In this document: positions 9,526 to 18,890 of the stretch, piece by piece
Layout of the letters: every line of letters begins with the position of its first letter
Numbering within the stretch: position 1 is the first letter of the stretch
From: Candidatus Thorarchaeota archaeon
Lineage (GTDB): Archaea; Asgardarchaeota; Thorarchaeia; Thorarchaeales; Thorarchaeaceae
Assembly: GCA_016839345.1 (NCBI GenBank)
Contig: JAEOUL010000252.1
Location: forward strand, 1-46,473
Direction: 5' to 3'
Length of the DNA stretch: 46,473 bases
Program-made: the position numbers and the translations under genes
The notes under the pieces: model-generated
What the model was told of the DNA's origin: nothing
The model's input: the letters and a program-made list of their open reading frames with translations, nothing else
Databases searched by the model: none

Positions 9526-12500
9526 TCACTCTACTGGTGCGGTTGAGTCAATTCTGGGATATAGATCTGTGAATATTCGGACTGCATCTTCATATCTCTC
9601 GCGGGTCATCTCGTGATGCGAGAAGCGAGCCTCCTCGTATGTCTGCACGAACTGTTCAACAGTTGCAAGATCAAGCGGGATTGTCTGAAGTACTCGGTCC
9701 AAGTACTCGCGGGCGGTTTCGTTGTGACTACGCTCTGAGCCAATCTTTGTGCCACACATCTGCTCAAAGGTCCGGTACGCTAATGTTATCGACGCGCCAT
9801 ACTTTCCAGCATCTGCCAGCTTCTTGATGTTTCGTAACTTGGTTGGTATGTCAATCCCTCGTGATATCACAGTACTGCGGAACATTCCTTTTACGATATA
9901 CAGATACGCCAGAACGGCGACTACTGCACCTATAAGTAAGATACCTGCTATGAGTAAATCTGCTCCTTGCAATGGATTATCACCTACTGTTTGAATATTG
10001 ATTGTGAAGCCATCATAAAACACGGGTGTGACTTCGGTTGATAAGAGTGTAAGTGTGAAGGATATAGAAGTTCCTTCAGTGTATGGTCCTAAGCCATAGG
10101 ACACAATACCATCAGACCCGGTGAATAATGGATAATTATCAGTACCGTTCAGTGTCAAACGGACTTCTCGATTAACAATTGGGTTACCACTTGGATCCAA
10201 GAGAGCCACTTCTAAAGAGAATCGCGCTCCAGGATCTATTCTTCGTGGAGTTAAAGGTTGGAAATCAACCTCTGTGAAAACATGAATTGAATTGGTTGAC
10301 TCAAATGAGTCAGGATCGATGAAGGATCCACCAGCATAGTTTGCAGTGATGGTGAAGAAACCATCTCCTTCTGCCCATGAAAGGGGTACAGCCAACACGA
10401 TGGTCATTCTACCGCTGGGATCAGTAATCTGAATATTAGCAATATTAGTAGAGCCAAGACTCAATGTGACCCATTCTTCATCCAATGGGTTAGCATCGTC
10501 ATCGAATAGTTGAACATCAACTGAGAAGCTCTCACCAGGCATGATTGAAACCTGATTGATTTGAACATCAACTTCTGAGGCAATGTAGACATCGATGAAC
10601 CATGCTACAGGACCATTCCTCATATCGTGATATGGGGATATGACGTAAACACTGATGTTGTAAGTGCCGGGTAAAACACTTTGGAGTACATTGATGTTGA
10701 TTGTGAATGAGCCATCTGAAGTAGTGACTGCAGTGAATCCTGTGGGAGTGTGATTGTAGAGCGCCTCCACCCTCACTGAATCTGCTGCAAACCCGCCATC
10801 ATTTAGGACATAACCTGTCACTTGGAGTGTATCTCCACGACTCACAGTGTTAATAATAGGAACTGGGTCAAGAAACACATCCACACGTTCCAGCACGGTG
10901 ACATCGCTGAAGGGCTCAAGTATGTCAAGTGTTCCAAAGGATATGTCAGGAGGTCTAAATAGAGCATACCCCGAGATGGGGCCGATATCATCATCCCATT
11001 GGAGTGTGTAGATATAGCTGAAATCTCCAGTTCCAAGCGTTGTTTCTGTGGTCAGTAACTCTCCACCCCACCAAATCTCAACCTCATAATCAACCATAGG
11101 ACTGGTGTTTGTAAACTGTAGATTACCTGAAAACGTGATGGCTTGGTTGAGGTAGACTATTGTCAAATCGACTGTTGCTGTAAGGTCAACAGTGATGATT
11201 GCAACAGTGATAGGTAGAGTGGGAGACATCCCTGATGTGGCATATCCAACTGGGTCAATGTATGCCCAGACTTGTCTATCACCAAGAGGTGTGTCTGCAG
11301 GGACTGAAAATTCATAATAGAAGTTGCCAGAACCATCAGTGAGCCAATCAAGTTGAATCAACTCCCAAGTTCCGAAAGGATCACCCCAGTAGAAGTCAAC
11401 TGGCGAGTTTGGATAGAGTGAGCCATTATCCCAGGTCACAGTCCCCCAGATTGCCAATGTTTTACCAAGGTAGACTGGCGAGGGTGCTACATTGAAAGAT
11501 GGCCAAAGATATCCGGGGGCGATAATCTCAATCTGAGGAACAGGTGCTGATGAGTCAGCAATCCATGGATAGGGTGAGTTGAACTCGACCAATAGGTCAT
11601 AGAATCCTGGAATAGTTGAACTAGGAATTGTCCAGCTGATAGAGAAATCTCCGAATATGTCTGTCACATCGACTGCCTGTGTGATTCCAAACAGTGTCAG
11701 TTCCACTGTGGCTCCACTATATGGAACAGCTGCAATATCATATTCAAGGGTTCCAGTGACAATTACCGTTTCTGTAAGTCTGTATACTGTGACCGGCACG
11801 TTCACTCCAAAAATCCCTGTGGACCATTGTTCGAGTGTAAGGATATTGTGGATTGACTCGTTTGTACCTAGAAAGATTGTGCCTGTGAAGATACCATAGA
11901 CATGAATGCCAAATCGATCAGTATCGTATTTCATTCCCGAGTAGGGGAGGTCTCCTTGCCCAGTACCATCGGTTGTAATCGTACCTAAGAATGGGATGGG
12001 GAGTGTGCTATTCTCCCAATAGATGAGGATATCGGCATCTGAAATCTGAGTTCCATTGTGAGCAAAGTAGAGATACGCATGAATAGTCAGGGTTTCATTC
12101 TGCATAACCGGATTGAAGTCTAGAGTAACCTCGAGATTCACTGCATATTTCACTCGAGTGATGCTAAAGAACGTAGTTGCATTATTATGTAGAAGGTCTG
12201 GACTCCAAAACACAGCAGCAAAGTTGACAATCCCATCATCATATGTTCCAAAGGTGAGTGGTGAGAGAAACCCTCCTGATGAGTTAGTTAATTGAGCATC
12301 AACCGGTACCCAACTCATGCCATCGTGGTAATAGATGTCAACCCACTCATCGGTGACAGGAGGAAATCCTCCGAGATATGTGAGTATACCTTGGATATCA
12401 AAGTCCAATTCATCCACGTATAATTGGGTGGGTGCTGTTATAGTAATCTCAAGGTCATAGCGCTGTAATTGAATAGGAGGTGATAATGAACTAAAGGCAT

Positions 12501-15500
12501 CATCGAACTCTGGGGTATAGGAAGTCCAATAAACATCAACAGTTATTGTTTCAGGATCATCTTTTGTTGGTGAACAGTTGTATATCATTTGATAGTTACC
12601 AAATGCATCAGTTTCCTTCTGGAAAGGATAAGTTCCACTTGAGTTTGTCCAGTAGATATCTACTATTTGAAACGGAATTGGAGTGCCATTAGCAAATTGT
12701 AGGTTACCGTAGAGTAAGATTGTTTCGTTTACATAATAGAATGTAAAGTCATCCTGAATTGAGATGAGTGTATCAGTTGCTTCAATGAGGAGATCCTCAT
12801 GGACAGAATCAGGACCATCATAGATGTAATAGTATGTTGATGTGTAATTTGCCCAGATATAGACCATTTCTGTTAATTGGTCAATAGGGATTATGTATTG
12901 GAAAAAGTATCCTCCTGAGGAATTTGTCAAAGCACTTCCAATCCAGTATATATCAGTGCTGTTTTCTAACCAGATGTCAACCCATTCATTCGCTAAAGGC
13001 AAAGAAAACTCAGGTAATGTTGCATTCCCTTGTATATCAACTGGTTGTAGAAGGAATACAGGGTCTGGAGTGACAAAAATTGGATCTAGAGAAACATCCC
13101 ATTTCTTTACATTGCTGAAAATATGCGGTTCCGATTCGGAGCTTGCCAGAGTGGATTCCGATGATGTGAAATTTGACCAGAACTCAACTGGTCCTTCATC
13201 TGATACAAGGATTGTATAGATGAGTTCGTAGTAACCATCAGGGGCTGTGGATACAGACCCTAGGTGAAATGTTGTTCCATTGTTCCAGTAAATATCAACG
13301 AGGCGACCACCGATACCTGTACCATTTGAAACATGTGTCAGATACCCATGGATTGTAATGATTTCAGCAACGTAAAGCGGATCCCTATCGGGGTAGATTG
13401 ATAGTTGTGTTCCACTGGAACCAACAATAACTTCAATCGAAATACTCCAATTTCCCTCAATGAAAGGCCAACTGGAAGTCCAGTTCGCATAGGCGAAATA
13501 TGAACCATCAGGTTGGGTAACTGGAATATTATAGCTCCATTGAAAGCCGCCAGTGGAGTTTGTACTGACTAATTCACTGGCTTGAGAAGAGAAGAAGACA
13601 CCGACCTCTTCTCCTGAGGGTAAGTATGTACCGTTCAGAAAATAGACTGCACCATCATAATACACTGTTTCGCCAGCAGCAATATCAGTTGGGTAGACAT
13701 ACAAATCAAAACCCACACGTCCCCAAACTGTGATGTTGTTATCATCAGAGAATGCTTCAGTCAAGCGCGGAAAGCCTTCATCATCCCAGTCTCCCAAGTA
13801 CCATGACCACACTCTGTGTGTTCCCACAGTCATCAGTGAAAAATCCATTGGATTAACGTAAATATAAAGTTCGTAATAACCGTACTCGTCAATTGTAGCG
13901 TTTCCCATGAATGTGTCATCCCAGTAGATGCCGATATTCCTGTTGTCGTAATTTGAGCTATTGACGGGTATCGGGGGATCTCCTATTTTCATTGTACCAT
14001 AAACATGCACTGTATCCTCCCAGTAGGCAACATGAGTGTCCAAACCCTGACTGACATTGAGTTGCCTTGTTTCGCTCAATATGAAGCCACCTGCTTCAGT
14101 TTGAAACGTGGGTGATGAATAGGGACTAGGCGTTCCGACAGCATAGACAGACGTGGCATTTACCACATACAATTCTGCAGTCTGCCATGTAGCGGATATA
14201 ATATGGTAATCAATTGTAGCATCAGAGGGAAATGTATAGCTAATCTGTTCACCGACAGTATACAGTCCGATTAGTATCTGGTCTAATTCGTCATAGATGA
14301 CAAGAGTTTCTGGAGTAGTGACTGGAATTCCTTCCACTGTAAGTGAGGTGCTCAGATTGAATGAATCTCCTACTATTGCCCAGGGTTGACCGCTAGTAGG
14401 CCAAATAAGGAGTTCAACATCGGGGATAGGAGTGTTTTCGGGGTCCTCTCCACCTCCAAACCGATCAGGTAAGGGAGTTGGAATTACCTGAATCCACTCG
14501 CCATCTCCACCAGCCGTTGGAATGTACACTTCTGCCCAAAACTGCATATGGCGCACCATGACTGTTCTCTGATCTGGAGGAGTTCGTTCACCCAAAGCAT
14601 ATCCCATCACCAAGCGTGCTGGAATATCCAATTGCCTCATGAAGACACAATAGGCTGTGGCAAAATCCATGGGAAGTCCACCCCCGCGCTCAAGAAACCA
14701 GTCCGTAGTTTCTTGGTCCACTGGTCGGTCACTTAAAGCAAATTCATCGATAATTAAATTGAAAGTACTCTGGAAATAGACCTGAACAGCCATCGCCTTC
14801 TCATAGGCATTGTTTCCTAACGACTGAAAGGGGGTCACATTGTCAATTACACGGTCAGAGAGTGGACTAACTAATGAGAGATCTTTGAAGATTCTGGTAT
14901 ATTGGGGTGCACTAGCACCATCACGAGCATTTGCTATTATGTAGTCAATATCCTGATCAACAAAAGTGAGATCATAACTCATCAGAACATCATCACCAGT
15001 AGTACCCTGAATGAATGGATTGAGGAGAAGTGTGCCATAGATATCTGTTTGCAGATCATAGCTGAGAAGTCGGCTAGGATTGTCTTCCTGCAGTGTCGTG
15101 TCATCCACAAGAGAGTATGTTTTGAAAGAGTCCTCAATCACTCGGATATTTGGAAAGATTGTAGGAAGCTCTATTGATCCAACTGAGGCTCCCGCAGTGG
15201 CATAGAAGTATATCGTGTATATGGTGTTTGTTGCCTCAGGATATGTGATGAGTTCCTCATCATAGAGAAACCGATTGCTGATATCGGACTTGCCCCAACT
15301 CAATCCATCGTACAAATCATATGCTCCTGTACGCCATAATTGACCAGGGTCTTGTGGCTCTACCACGAATACCGTATCATCCAATCGGTCCAAGAGATCA
15401 TCAGGAAGGGGCAGGTCTAAGGGTACTCTTGTATAGTTGATATTATCAAACCAGTTAGTATTTCCACCCGTGAAATTGTTGTCATATGGCCAATATTCAA

Positions 15501-15684
15501 TGTCGTCGTATTTGTAATGTGGGTCGTAGTCCCTTACCACACCAAATTGAAGTACGCCAAAACTGTAGGTAGCCCAGACTAGACTTGACACTATGATGAT
15601 TGAACTGATGATTGTTGTTAGACCCATTCGTTTTCGGGTGGTTGTTGTTTCGGCGCTCAATGGATTTATCCTCTCGTTCGCCAA
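9526..15684 (-). CDS. Giant membrane-anchored Ig-repeat protein with degenerate transglutaminase-like domain
   Basis: A 2052-residue surface protein. Order: N-terminal anchor helix (about 22-46), an extracellular region with the WRTGAYDLYDGLSW motif seen before transglutaminase-like domains, the transglutaminase-like domain (about 290-405), about 14 beta-sandwich Ig-like repeats of about 105 residues each (about 430-1895), a membrane helix (about 1905-1930), and a cytoplasmic DUF4129-like helical domain. Repeats share a YW-N-T strand and a T-D-G-Y/F turn, and there are many N-x-S/T glycosylation sequons. The fold line GLPMDFATAY...IPARLVMGYALGE is clear, but the residues aligned with catalytic Cys, His and Asp are Pro338, Gln381 and Ile401. 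It uses a TTG start without a clear Shine-Dalgarno site; ATG at 15627 is an alternative. First gene of the cluster. Confidence 0.85.
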   Translation of the reverse strand: MANERINPLSAETTTTRKRMGLTTIISSIIIVSSLVWATYSFGVLQFGVVRDYDPHYKYDDIEYWPYDNNFTGGNTNWFDNINYTRVPLDLPLPDDLLDRLDDTVFVVEPQDPGQLWRTGAYDLYDGLSWGKSDISNRFLYDEELITYPEATNTIYTIYFYATAGASVGSIELPTIFPNIRVIEDSFKTYSLVDDTTLQEDNPSRLLSYDLQTDIYGTLLLNPFIQGTTGDDVLMSYDLTFVDQDIDYIIANARDGASAPQYTRIFKDLSLVSPLSDRVIDNVTPFQSLGNNAYEKAMAVQVYFQSTFNLIIDEFALSDRPVDQETTDWFLERGGGLPMDFATAYCVFMRQLDIPARLVMGYALGERTPPDQRTVMVRHMQFWAEVYIPTAGGDGEWIQVIPTPLPDRFGGGEDPENTPIPDVELLIWPTSGQPWAIVGDSFNLSTSLTVEGIPVTTPETLVIYDELDQILIGLYTVGEQISYTFPSDATIDYHIISATWQTAELYVVNATSVYAVGTPSPYSSPTFQTEAGGFILSETRQLNVSQGLDTHVAYWEDTVHVYGTMKIGDPPIPVNSSNYDNRNIGIYWDDTFMGNATIDEYGYYELYIYVNPMDFSLMTVGTHRVWSWYLGDWDDEGFPRLTEAFSDDNNITVWGRVGFDLYVYPTDIAAGETVYYDGAVYFLNGTYLPSGEEVGVFFSSQASELVSTNSTGGFQWSYNIPVTQPDGSYFAYANWTSSWPFIEGNWSISIEVIVGSSGTQLSIYPDRDPLYVAEIITIHGYLTHVSNGTGIGGRLVDIYWNNGTTFHLGSVSTAPDGYYELIYTILVSDEGPVEFWSNFTSSESTLASSESEPHIFSNVKKWDVSLDPIFVTPDPVFLLQPVDIQGNATLPEFSLPLANEWVDIWLENSTDIYWIGSALTNSSGGYFFQYIIPIDQLTEMVYIWANYTSTYYYIYDGPDSVHEDLLIEATDTLISIQDDFTFYYVNETILLYGNLQFANGTPIPFQIVDIYWTNSSGTYPFQKETDAFGNYQMIYNCSPTKDDPETITVDVYWTSYTPEFDDAFSSLSPPIQLQRYDLEITITAPTQLYVDELDFDIQGILTYLGGFPPVTDEWVDIYYHDGMSWVPVDAQLTNSSGGFLSPLTFGTYDDGIVNFAAVFWSPDLLHNNATTFFSITRVKYAVNLEVTLDFNPVMQNETLTIHAYLYFAHNGTQISDADILIYWENSTLPIPFLGTITTDGTGQGDLPYSGMKYDTDRFGIHVYGIFTGTIFLGTNESIHNILTLEQWSTGIFGVNVPVTVYRLTETVIVTGTLEYDIAAVPYSGATVELTLFGITQAVDVTDIFGDFSISWTIPSSTIPGFYDLLVEFNSPYPWIADSSAPVPQIEIIAPGYLWPSFNVAPSPVYLGKTLAIWGTVTWDNGSLYPNSPVDFYWGDPFGTWELIQLDWLTDGSGNFYYEFSVPADTPLGDRQVWAYIDPVGYATSGMSPTLPITVAIITVDLTATVDLTIVYLNQAITFSGNLQFTNTSPMVDYEVEIWWGGELLTTETTLGTGDFSYIYTLQWDDDIGPISGYALFRPPDISFGTLDILEPFSDVTVLERVDVFLDPVPIINTVSRGDTLQVTGYVLNDGGFAADSVRVEALYNHTPTGFTAVTTSDGSFTININVLQSVLPGTYNISVYVISPYHDMRNGPVAWFIDVYIASEVDVQINQVSIMPGESFSVDVQLFDDDANPLDEEWVTLSLGSTNIANIQITDPSGRMTIVLAVPLSWAEGDGFFTITANYAGGSFIDPDSFESTNSIHVFTEVDFQPLTPRRIDPGARFSLEVALLDPSGNPIVNREVRLTLNGTDNYPLFTGSDGIVSYGLGPYTEGTSISFTLTLLSTEVTPVFYDGFTINIQTVGDNPLQGADLLIAGILLIGAVVAVLAYLYIVKGMFRSTVISRGIDIPTKLRNIKKLADAGKYGASITLAYRTFEQMCGTKIGSERSHNETAREYLDRVLQTIPLDLATVEQFVQTYEEARFSHHEMTRERYEDAVRIFTDLYPRIDSTAPVE

Positions 15685-15864
15685 GTTTGGGAGATGGCGT
15701 GAAATGTAACATACGTGGGGCGCAAGTTACTGTCAAACGTCCTTTTCTAACAATTAAAGGATATTTCAGCTGAACCCGATTTCGTTTATCGAAAGTGTCT
15801 TGAAGTGAAATAGAGTCACACACGATAGTCATCAGTATACAAGATAAACACAACCAGAGAAAAA
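15685..15864. promoter_or_regulatory. Divergent intergenic promoter region
   Basis: These 180 bases separate the divergent giant surface-protein gene (minus strand) and the HD-domain gene (plus strand). Both transcripts should start here. The part next to the HD gene is AT-rich, but I cannot name one TATA box with confidence for either direction. Confidence 0.4.
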
Positions 15865-16458
15865 ATGGGGGTTCGAATCATAACATCACAAGAGAAGAGA
15901 ATCGAGGAATTCGTTAGGCAAGAGCTTGTCAAGACTGGAGGGGGAGCACACGCATTGGACCATACAATGAGAGTCTATGAGATGTGCATGGAAATAGGTG
16001 CAGACTTAGATGCAAACCTCAAGGTGCTTGGTGCAGCTGCACTTCTTCATGATATTGGTAGGCCTCAAGAAGAAGAAACTGCAGTTTCTCACTCTATTCT
16101 GTCTGGTGAGATGGGGAGAGGTATCCTCATTGAGTGTGGGTTCAACGATTCAGAAATCGATCATGTTGTAGACGTGATAAGAACTCACAGATTCAGTGAG
16201 GGTCTTGAGCCAAACTCCCTTGAGGGTGAGATATTGAGTGATGTTGACAAACTCGATGCGATTGGAGCTATTGGCGTTTTTCGTGCCATTGCACAAGCGG
16301 TTCGCACGGGAGTAGGAATTGCGGGATTCCTAAATCACGCTGATGAAAAGCTGCTAAAACTTAGAGATTTGATGCATACAGAGCCAACCCGGACTGAAGC
16401 AGAGCAGCGGCATCGGACATTAGAAGCATTTGTCAACCAACTTAGAAGCGAGTTGTAG
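15865..16458 (+). CDS. HD-domain phosphohydrolase
   Basis: A 197-residue protein with the HD-domain metal ligands: His33 in HALDHTM, His62-Asp63 in LLHDIG, and the distal Asp in LSDVDKLDAIGAIG. This pattern fits the YedJ-like HD hydrolases, a group of predicted nucleotide or phosphate-ester hydrolases of undefined substrate. Length is close to the family. The gene starts with ATG and ends 6 bases before the stop of the convergent CYTH gene. Its neighbours do not point to a pathway. Confidence 0.85.
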   Translation: MGVRIITSQEKRIEEFVRQELVKTGGGAHALDHTMRVYEMCMEIGADLDANLKVLGAAALLHDIGRPQEEETAVSHSILSGEMGRGILIECGFNDSEIDHVVDVIRTHRFSEGLEPNSLEGEILSDVDKLDAIGAIGVFRAIAQAVRTGVGIAGFLNHADEKLLKLRDLMHTEPTRTEAEQRHRTLEAFVNQLRSEL

Positions 16459-16464
16459 AGAAGT

Positions 16465-17037
16465 TCAATCATTAAAATAGAGATAAAGATAGGACTCACG
16501 AATCGATTTAGAGGGATCTAGACCCAGTTCTCGTATCATTGCAAAGATCTCTTTCCTTGCTTTGTTTACTTCATCAGTGGTCTTTGCAATTGTTTCAAGC
16601 TCTAAATATAAACCAACATCTTCTACGTCGTCGATGCTTACTGATATTGTGGGGAAGCTGAAAAATTGACGTTTCTTAGTGATCTTTCCTACCAACTTAA
16701 ATCCAAGATTCTCGAGAATAGATGTGATTTCCTCAGCATCGTATAGTTTGACAGAGGACTCAATCCGGGTCTTTGTTGTACTATCTATTTTTGGACCCTT
16801 GTAAGTGAGTTCTATCAAATCAATTGAGGGTCCAAGTTTCTCACCTTCAAGAGGTTGTCTGAATCTCAATCTGCGGGCTTCGTCGGTTTCTTGAAAGGTT
16901 CTACAGGGATGATCATAATATGAGTCAATCTGGATTTCTTGATTGATCTTTTCTCCTCCAACATTCAAAATCCGATTCTCCAACTCATCATAATTATCAA
17001 TGGGAATCTTGACCTCGACTTCATATGTATCTCTCAT
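16465..17037 (-). CDS. CYTH-domain protein (class IV adenylate cyclase / thiamine-triphosphatase type)
   Basis: A 190-residue CYTH-family protein. The N-terminal YEVEVKIP strand carries the ExExK signature, followed by RRLRFRQP, LTYKGPK and ARKEIFAMIRELG segments of the tunnel fold that binds triphosphates through many Arg and Lys residues. Family members are class IV adenylate cyclases, inorganic triphosphatases or thiamine triphosphatases, and the sequence alone does not decide. The frame is open to 17193, but the ATG at 17037 places ExExK at residues 6-10, as is usual, so I chose it. Divergent from threonine synthase. Confidence 0.85.
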   Translation of the reverse strand: MRDTYEVEVKIPIDNYDELENRILNVGGEKINQEIQIDSYYDHPCRTFQETDEARRLRFRQPLEGEKLGPSIDLIELTYKGPKIDSTTKTRIESSVKLYDAEEITSILENLGFKLVGKITKKRQFFSFPTISVSIDDVEDVGLYLELETIAKTTDEVNKARKEIFAMIRELGLDPSKSIRESYLYLYFND

Positions 17038-17152
17038 CTGTATCAACCTCAGTGACTCTGACTCTCGTTTGATTGTTAGATGTTTCCATTTATTGGTTGA
17101 GCCATAAGCCAAATAACGATGAAGAATCCTCGTGTGGAAGGCTGGTGTCACT

Positions 17153-18403
17153 TTGTCTAAAATAACGAGTATCAAATGTGCTAAATGTGGCAAGACTTAC
17201 GATATCTCCAATGTTCCTCCGAATGATGGATGTGGAGGTAGAATCGATTTCGAGTTTGATCTTGAAGTCATTAAGGAAGCCATCACAAGAGAGAGTCTAT
17301 TAAAGAGGACACCAGGACTCTGGAAATACTTTGAATTAATGCCACTCAATGAACGGAAGAACATCGTGACATTGGGAGAGGGCGGAACACCCCTCGTGGT
17401 GAGTAAACGGATAGCAAACGAATTGGATATGAGAGACCTCTCCCTCAAGCTAGAAACTGTCAATCCATCAGGTTCTTTCAAGGACAGACCAATCTGTGTG
17501 GGAGTCAGTAAAGCACTGGAAGATGGTGTCACAACAGTTTCTGCGGCATCGTCTGGAAACGCAGCAGCATCTATGTCAACCTATGCAGCAAGAGCAGGGC
17601 TTCAGGCTGTTGTCTTTGTACCTGAGGACGCTCCAAGAGGGAAACTGATACATCTGAGGACTCTGGGAGCGAAAGTCTTCAGAGTAAAGAAGGTACAGGA
17701 AGGAGTAGATCCAACAACGACATTACTCCTAGCAGCCTGCAAGGAATTTGGATGGACTCCCTCGCCATCCTTTGGACCTTTCAATTGTTTCCAGTTCGAG
17801 GGCACCAAATCGTTAGGCTTTGAGATAGCAGAACAGACTGCATGGAACCCTCCAGATTGGATTCTCTTTCCCACAGGAAGCGGCGGTCTCATGGCAGGCA
17901 CAATGAAGGGACTCTGGGAGTTCCAGCAGATGGGGTTGATAGATGACCTTCCCCGCCCAGTTGTTGTTCAACCAGAGGGATGTGCACCTATTGTGAGAGC
18001 CTTCAAAGAAGATCAGAATCCGCTAGATATCACACCTTGGGACTCGAATCAAACAGTTGCAGGAGGACTCGCAGATCCCTTCCCTTGGGACGGTGATGCA
18101 GCTATAAAATTTCTCAAATTAACAATGGGTGAGGTTATTGCAGTTTCTGATGAGGCGATTGAGGAGTTTCTTGTAATGCTGGGGAGGTTGGAGGGTGTGT
18201 TTGCTGAGCCTAGCGGCGTAGCAGCATTAGCAGGATTAAAGATTCTCGTTGAACAAGGAATAATTGACAGATCAGACCGTGTTATAGTTCCGATTACAGG
18301 GTCAGGTTTCAAGGATTTGACAACACCAGATAGACTCACACCAGACGCGAAGCTAATTCCACCAGAAACATCGGAACTCAAGAGGGCTCTGGAGAATTAT
18401 TAG
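17153..18403 (+). CDS. thrC: Threonine synthase
   Basis: A PLP-dependent fold-type II enzyme that converts O-phosphohomoserine to threonine. The N-terminus has a zinc-ribbon-like CAKCGKTYD segment, as in many archaeal threonine synthases. The PLP lysine lies in NPSGSFKDRP, the phosphate-binding glycine loop is near TGSGGLMAG, and SASSGNAAASMS binds the substrate end. I chose the TTG at 17153 because a GGTG site lies five bases before it and it puts the first Cys at residue 9. A GTG at 17132 would add seven residues. Its stop lies 10 bases before the likely start of the cytosine deaminase gene. Confidence 0.88.
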   Translation: MSKITSIKCAKCGKTYDISNVPPNDGCGGRIDFEFDLEVIKEAITRESLLKRTPGLWKYFELMPLNERKNIVTLGEGGTPLVVSKRIANELDMRDLSLKLETVNPSGSFKDRPICVGVSKALEDGVTTVSAASSGNAAASMSTYAARAGLQAVVFVPEDAPRGKLIHLRTLGAKVFRVKKVQEGVDPTTTLLLAACKEFGWTPSPSFGPFNCFQFEGTKSLGFEIAEQTAWNPPDWILFPTGSGGLMAGTMKGLWEFQQMGLIDDLPRPVVVQPEGCAPIVRAFKEDQNPLDITPWDSNQTVAGGLADPFPWDGDAAIKFLKLTMGEVIAVSDEAIEEFLVMLGRLEGVFAEPSGVAALAGLKILVEQGIIDRSDRVIVPITGSGFKDLTTPDRLTPDAKLIPPETSELKRALENY

Positions 18404-18413
18404 TGTGGTAAGA

Positions 18414-18863
18414 ATGATGGAGAATTTGGCTGAATACATGAACGCAGCAATCGACGAGGCCAAGAAAGGGCTTTCAGAGGGTGGAATTCCAATAGGTTCT
18501 GTCCTTGTTATTGATGGAAAGATTGTGGGACGAGGTCACAATAGACGGATACAGAAGAGTAGTGCAATACTCCATGCGGAAATGGACTGTTTAGAGAACG
18601 CAGGAAGACTTACTGCGAAAGATTACAGAAAATCAGTTCTCTTCTCCACTCTCTCACCATGTGACATGTGCAGTGGAGCTGTCCTTCTATATGGCATACC
18701 AAAAGTAATAGTTGGAGAAAACACAACATTCCAGGGACCTGAGGAGTATTTACGTACGCGAGGTGTCGATGTAACGGTTCTAGATGATGCTGAATGTATC
18801 GAAATCATGAAGAAATTCATCAAGGAAAATCCAGTGCTATGGAACGAAGATATTGGTGAGTAG
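18414..18863 (+). CDS. Cytosine deaminase, fungal (Fcy1-like) type
   Basis: A 149-residue zinc-dependent deaminase. The zinc ligands and catalytic glutamate are seen in HAEMD and SPCDMC. Beyond those common motifs, the whole protein resembles yeast cytosine deaminase: GGIPIGSVL, RGHNRRIQKSSA, ENAGRL, YGIPKVIVGEN, and the C-terminal NEDIGE, where the yeast enzyme has an Asp that contacts the cytosine ring. It should convert cytosine to uracil in pyrimidine salvage. Two ATGs (18414, 18417) and a GTG (18405) are possible starts. It follows threonine synthase closely and may be co-transcribed. Guanine or tRNA deaminase is less likely because of the C-terminal match. Confidence 0.82.
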   Translation: MMENLAEYMNAAIDEAKKGLSEGGIPIGSVLVIDGKIVGRGHNRRIQKSSAILHAEMDCLENAGRLTAKDYRKSVLFSTLSPCDMCSGAVLLYGIPKVIVGENTTFQGPEEYLRTRGVDVTVLDDAECIEIMKKFIKENPVLWNEDIGE

Positions 18864-18890
18864 TTAGTACATAAATTTGGAGATATTGAG

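Noticed and set aside
9526..15684. Plus-strand open frames opposite the giant gene
   Set aside because: They are short, lack family motifs and lie opposite a continuous 2052-codon frame, so they are antisense shadows.
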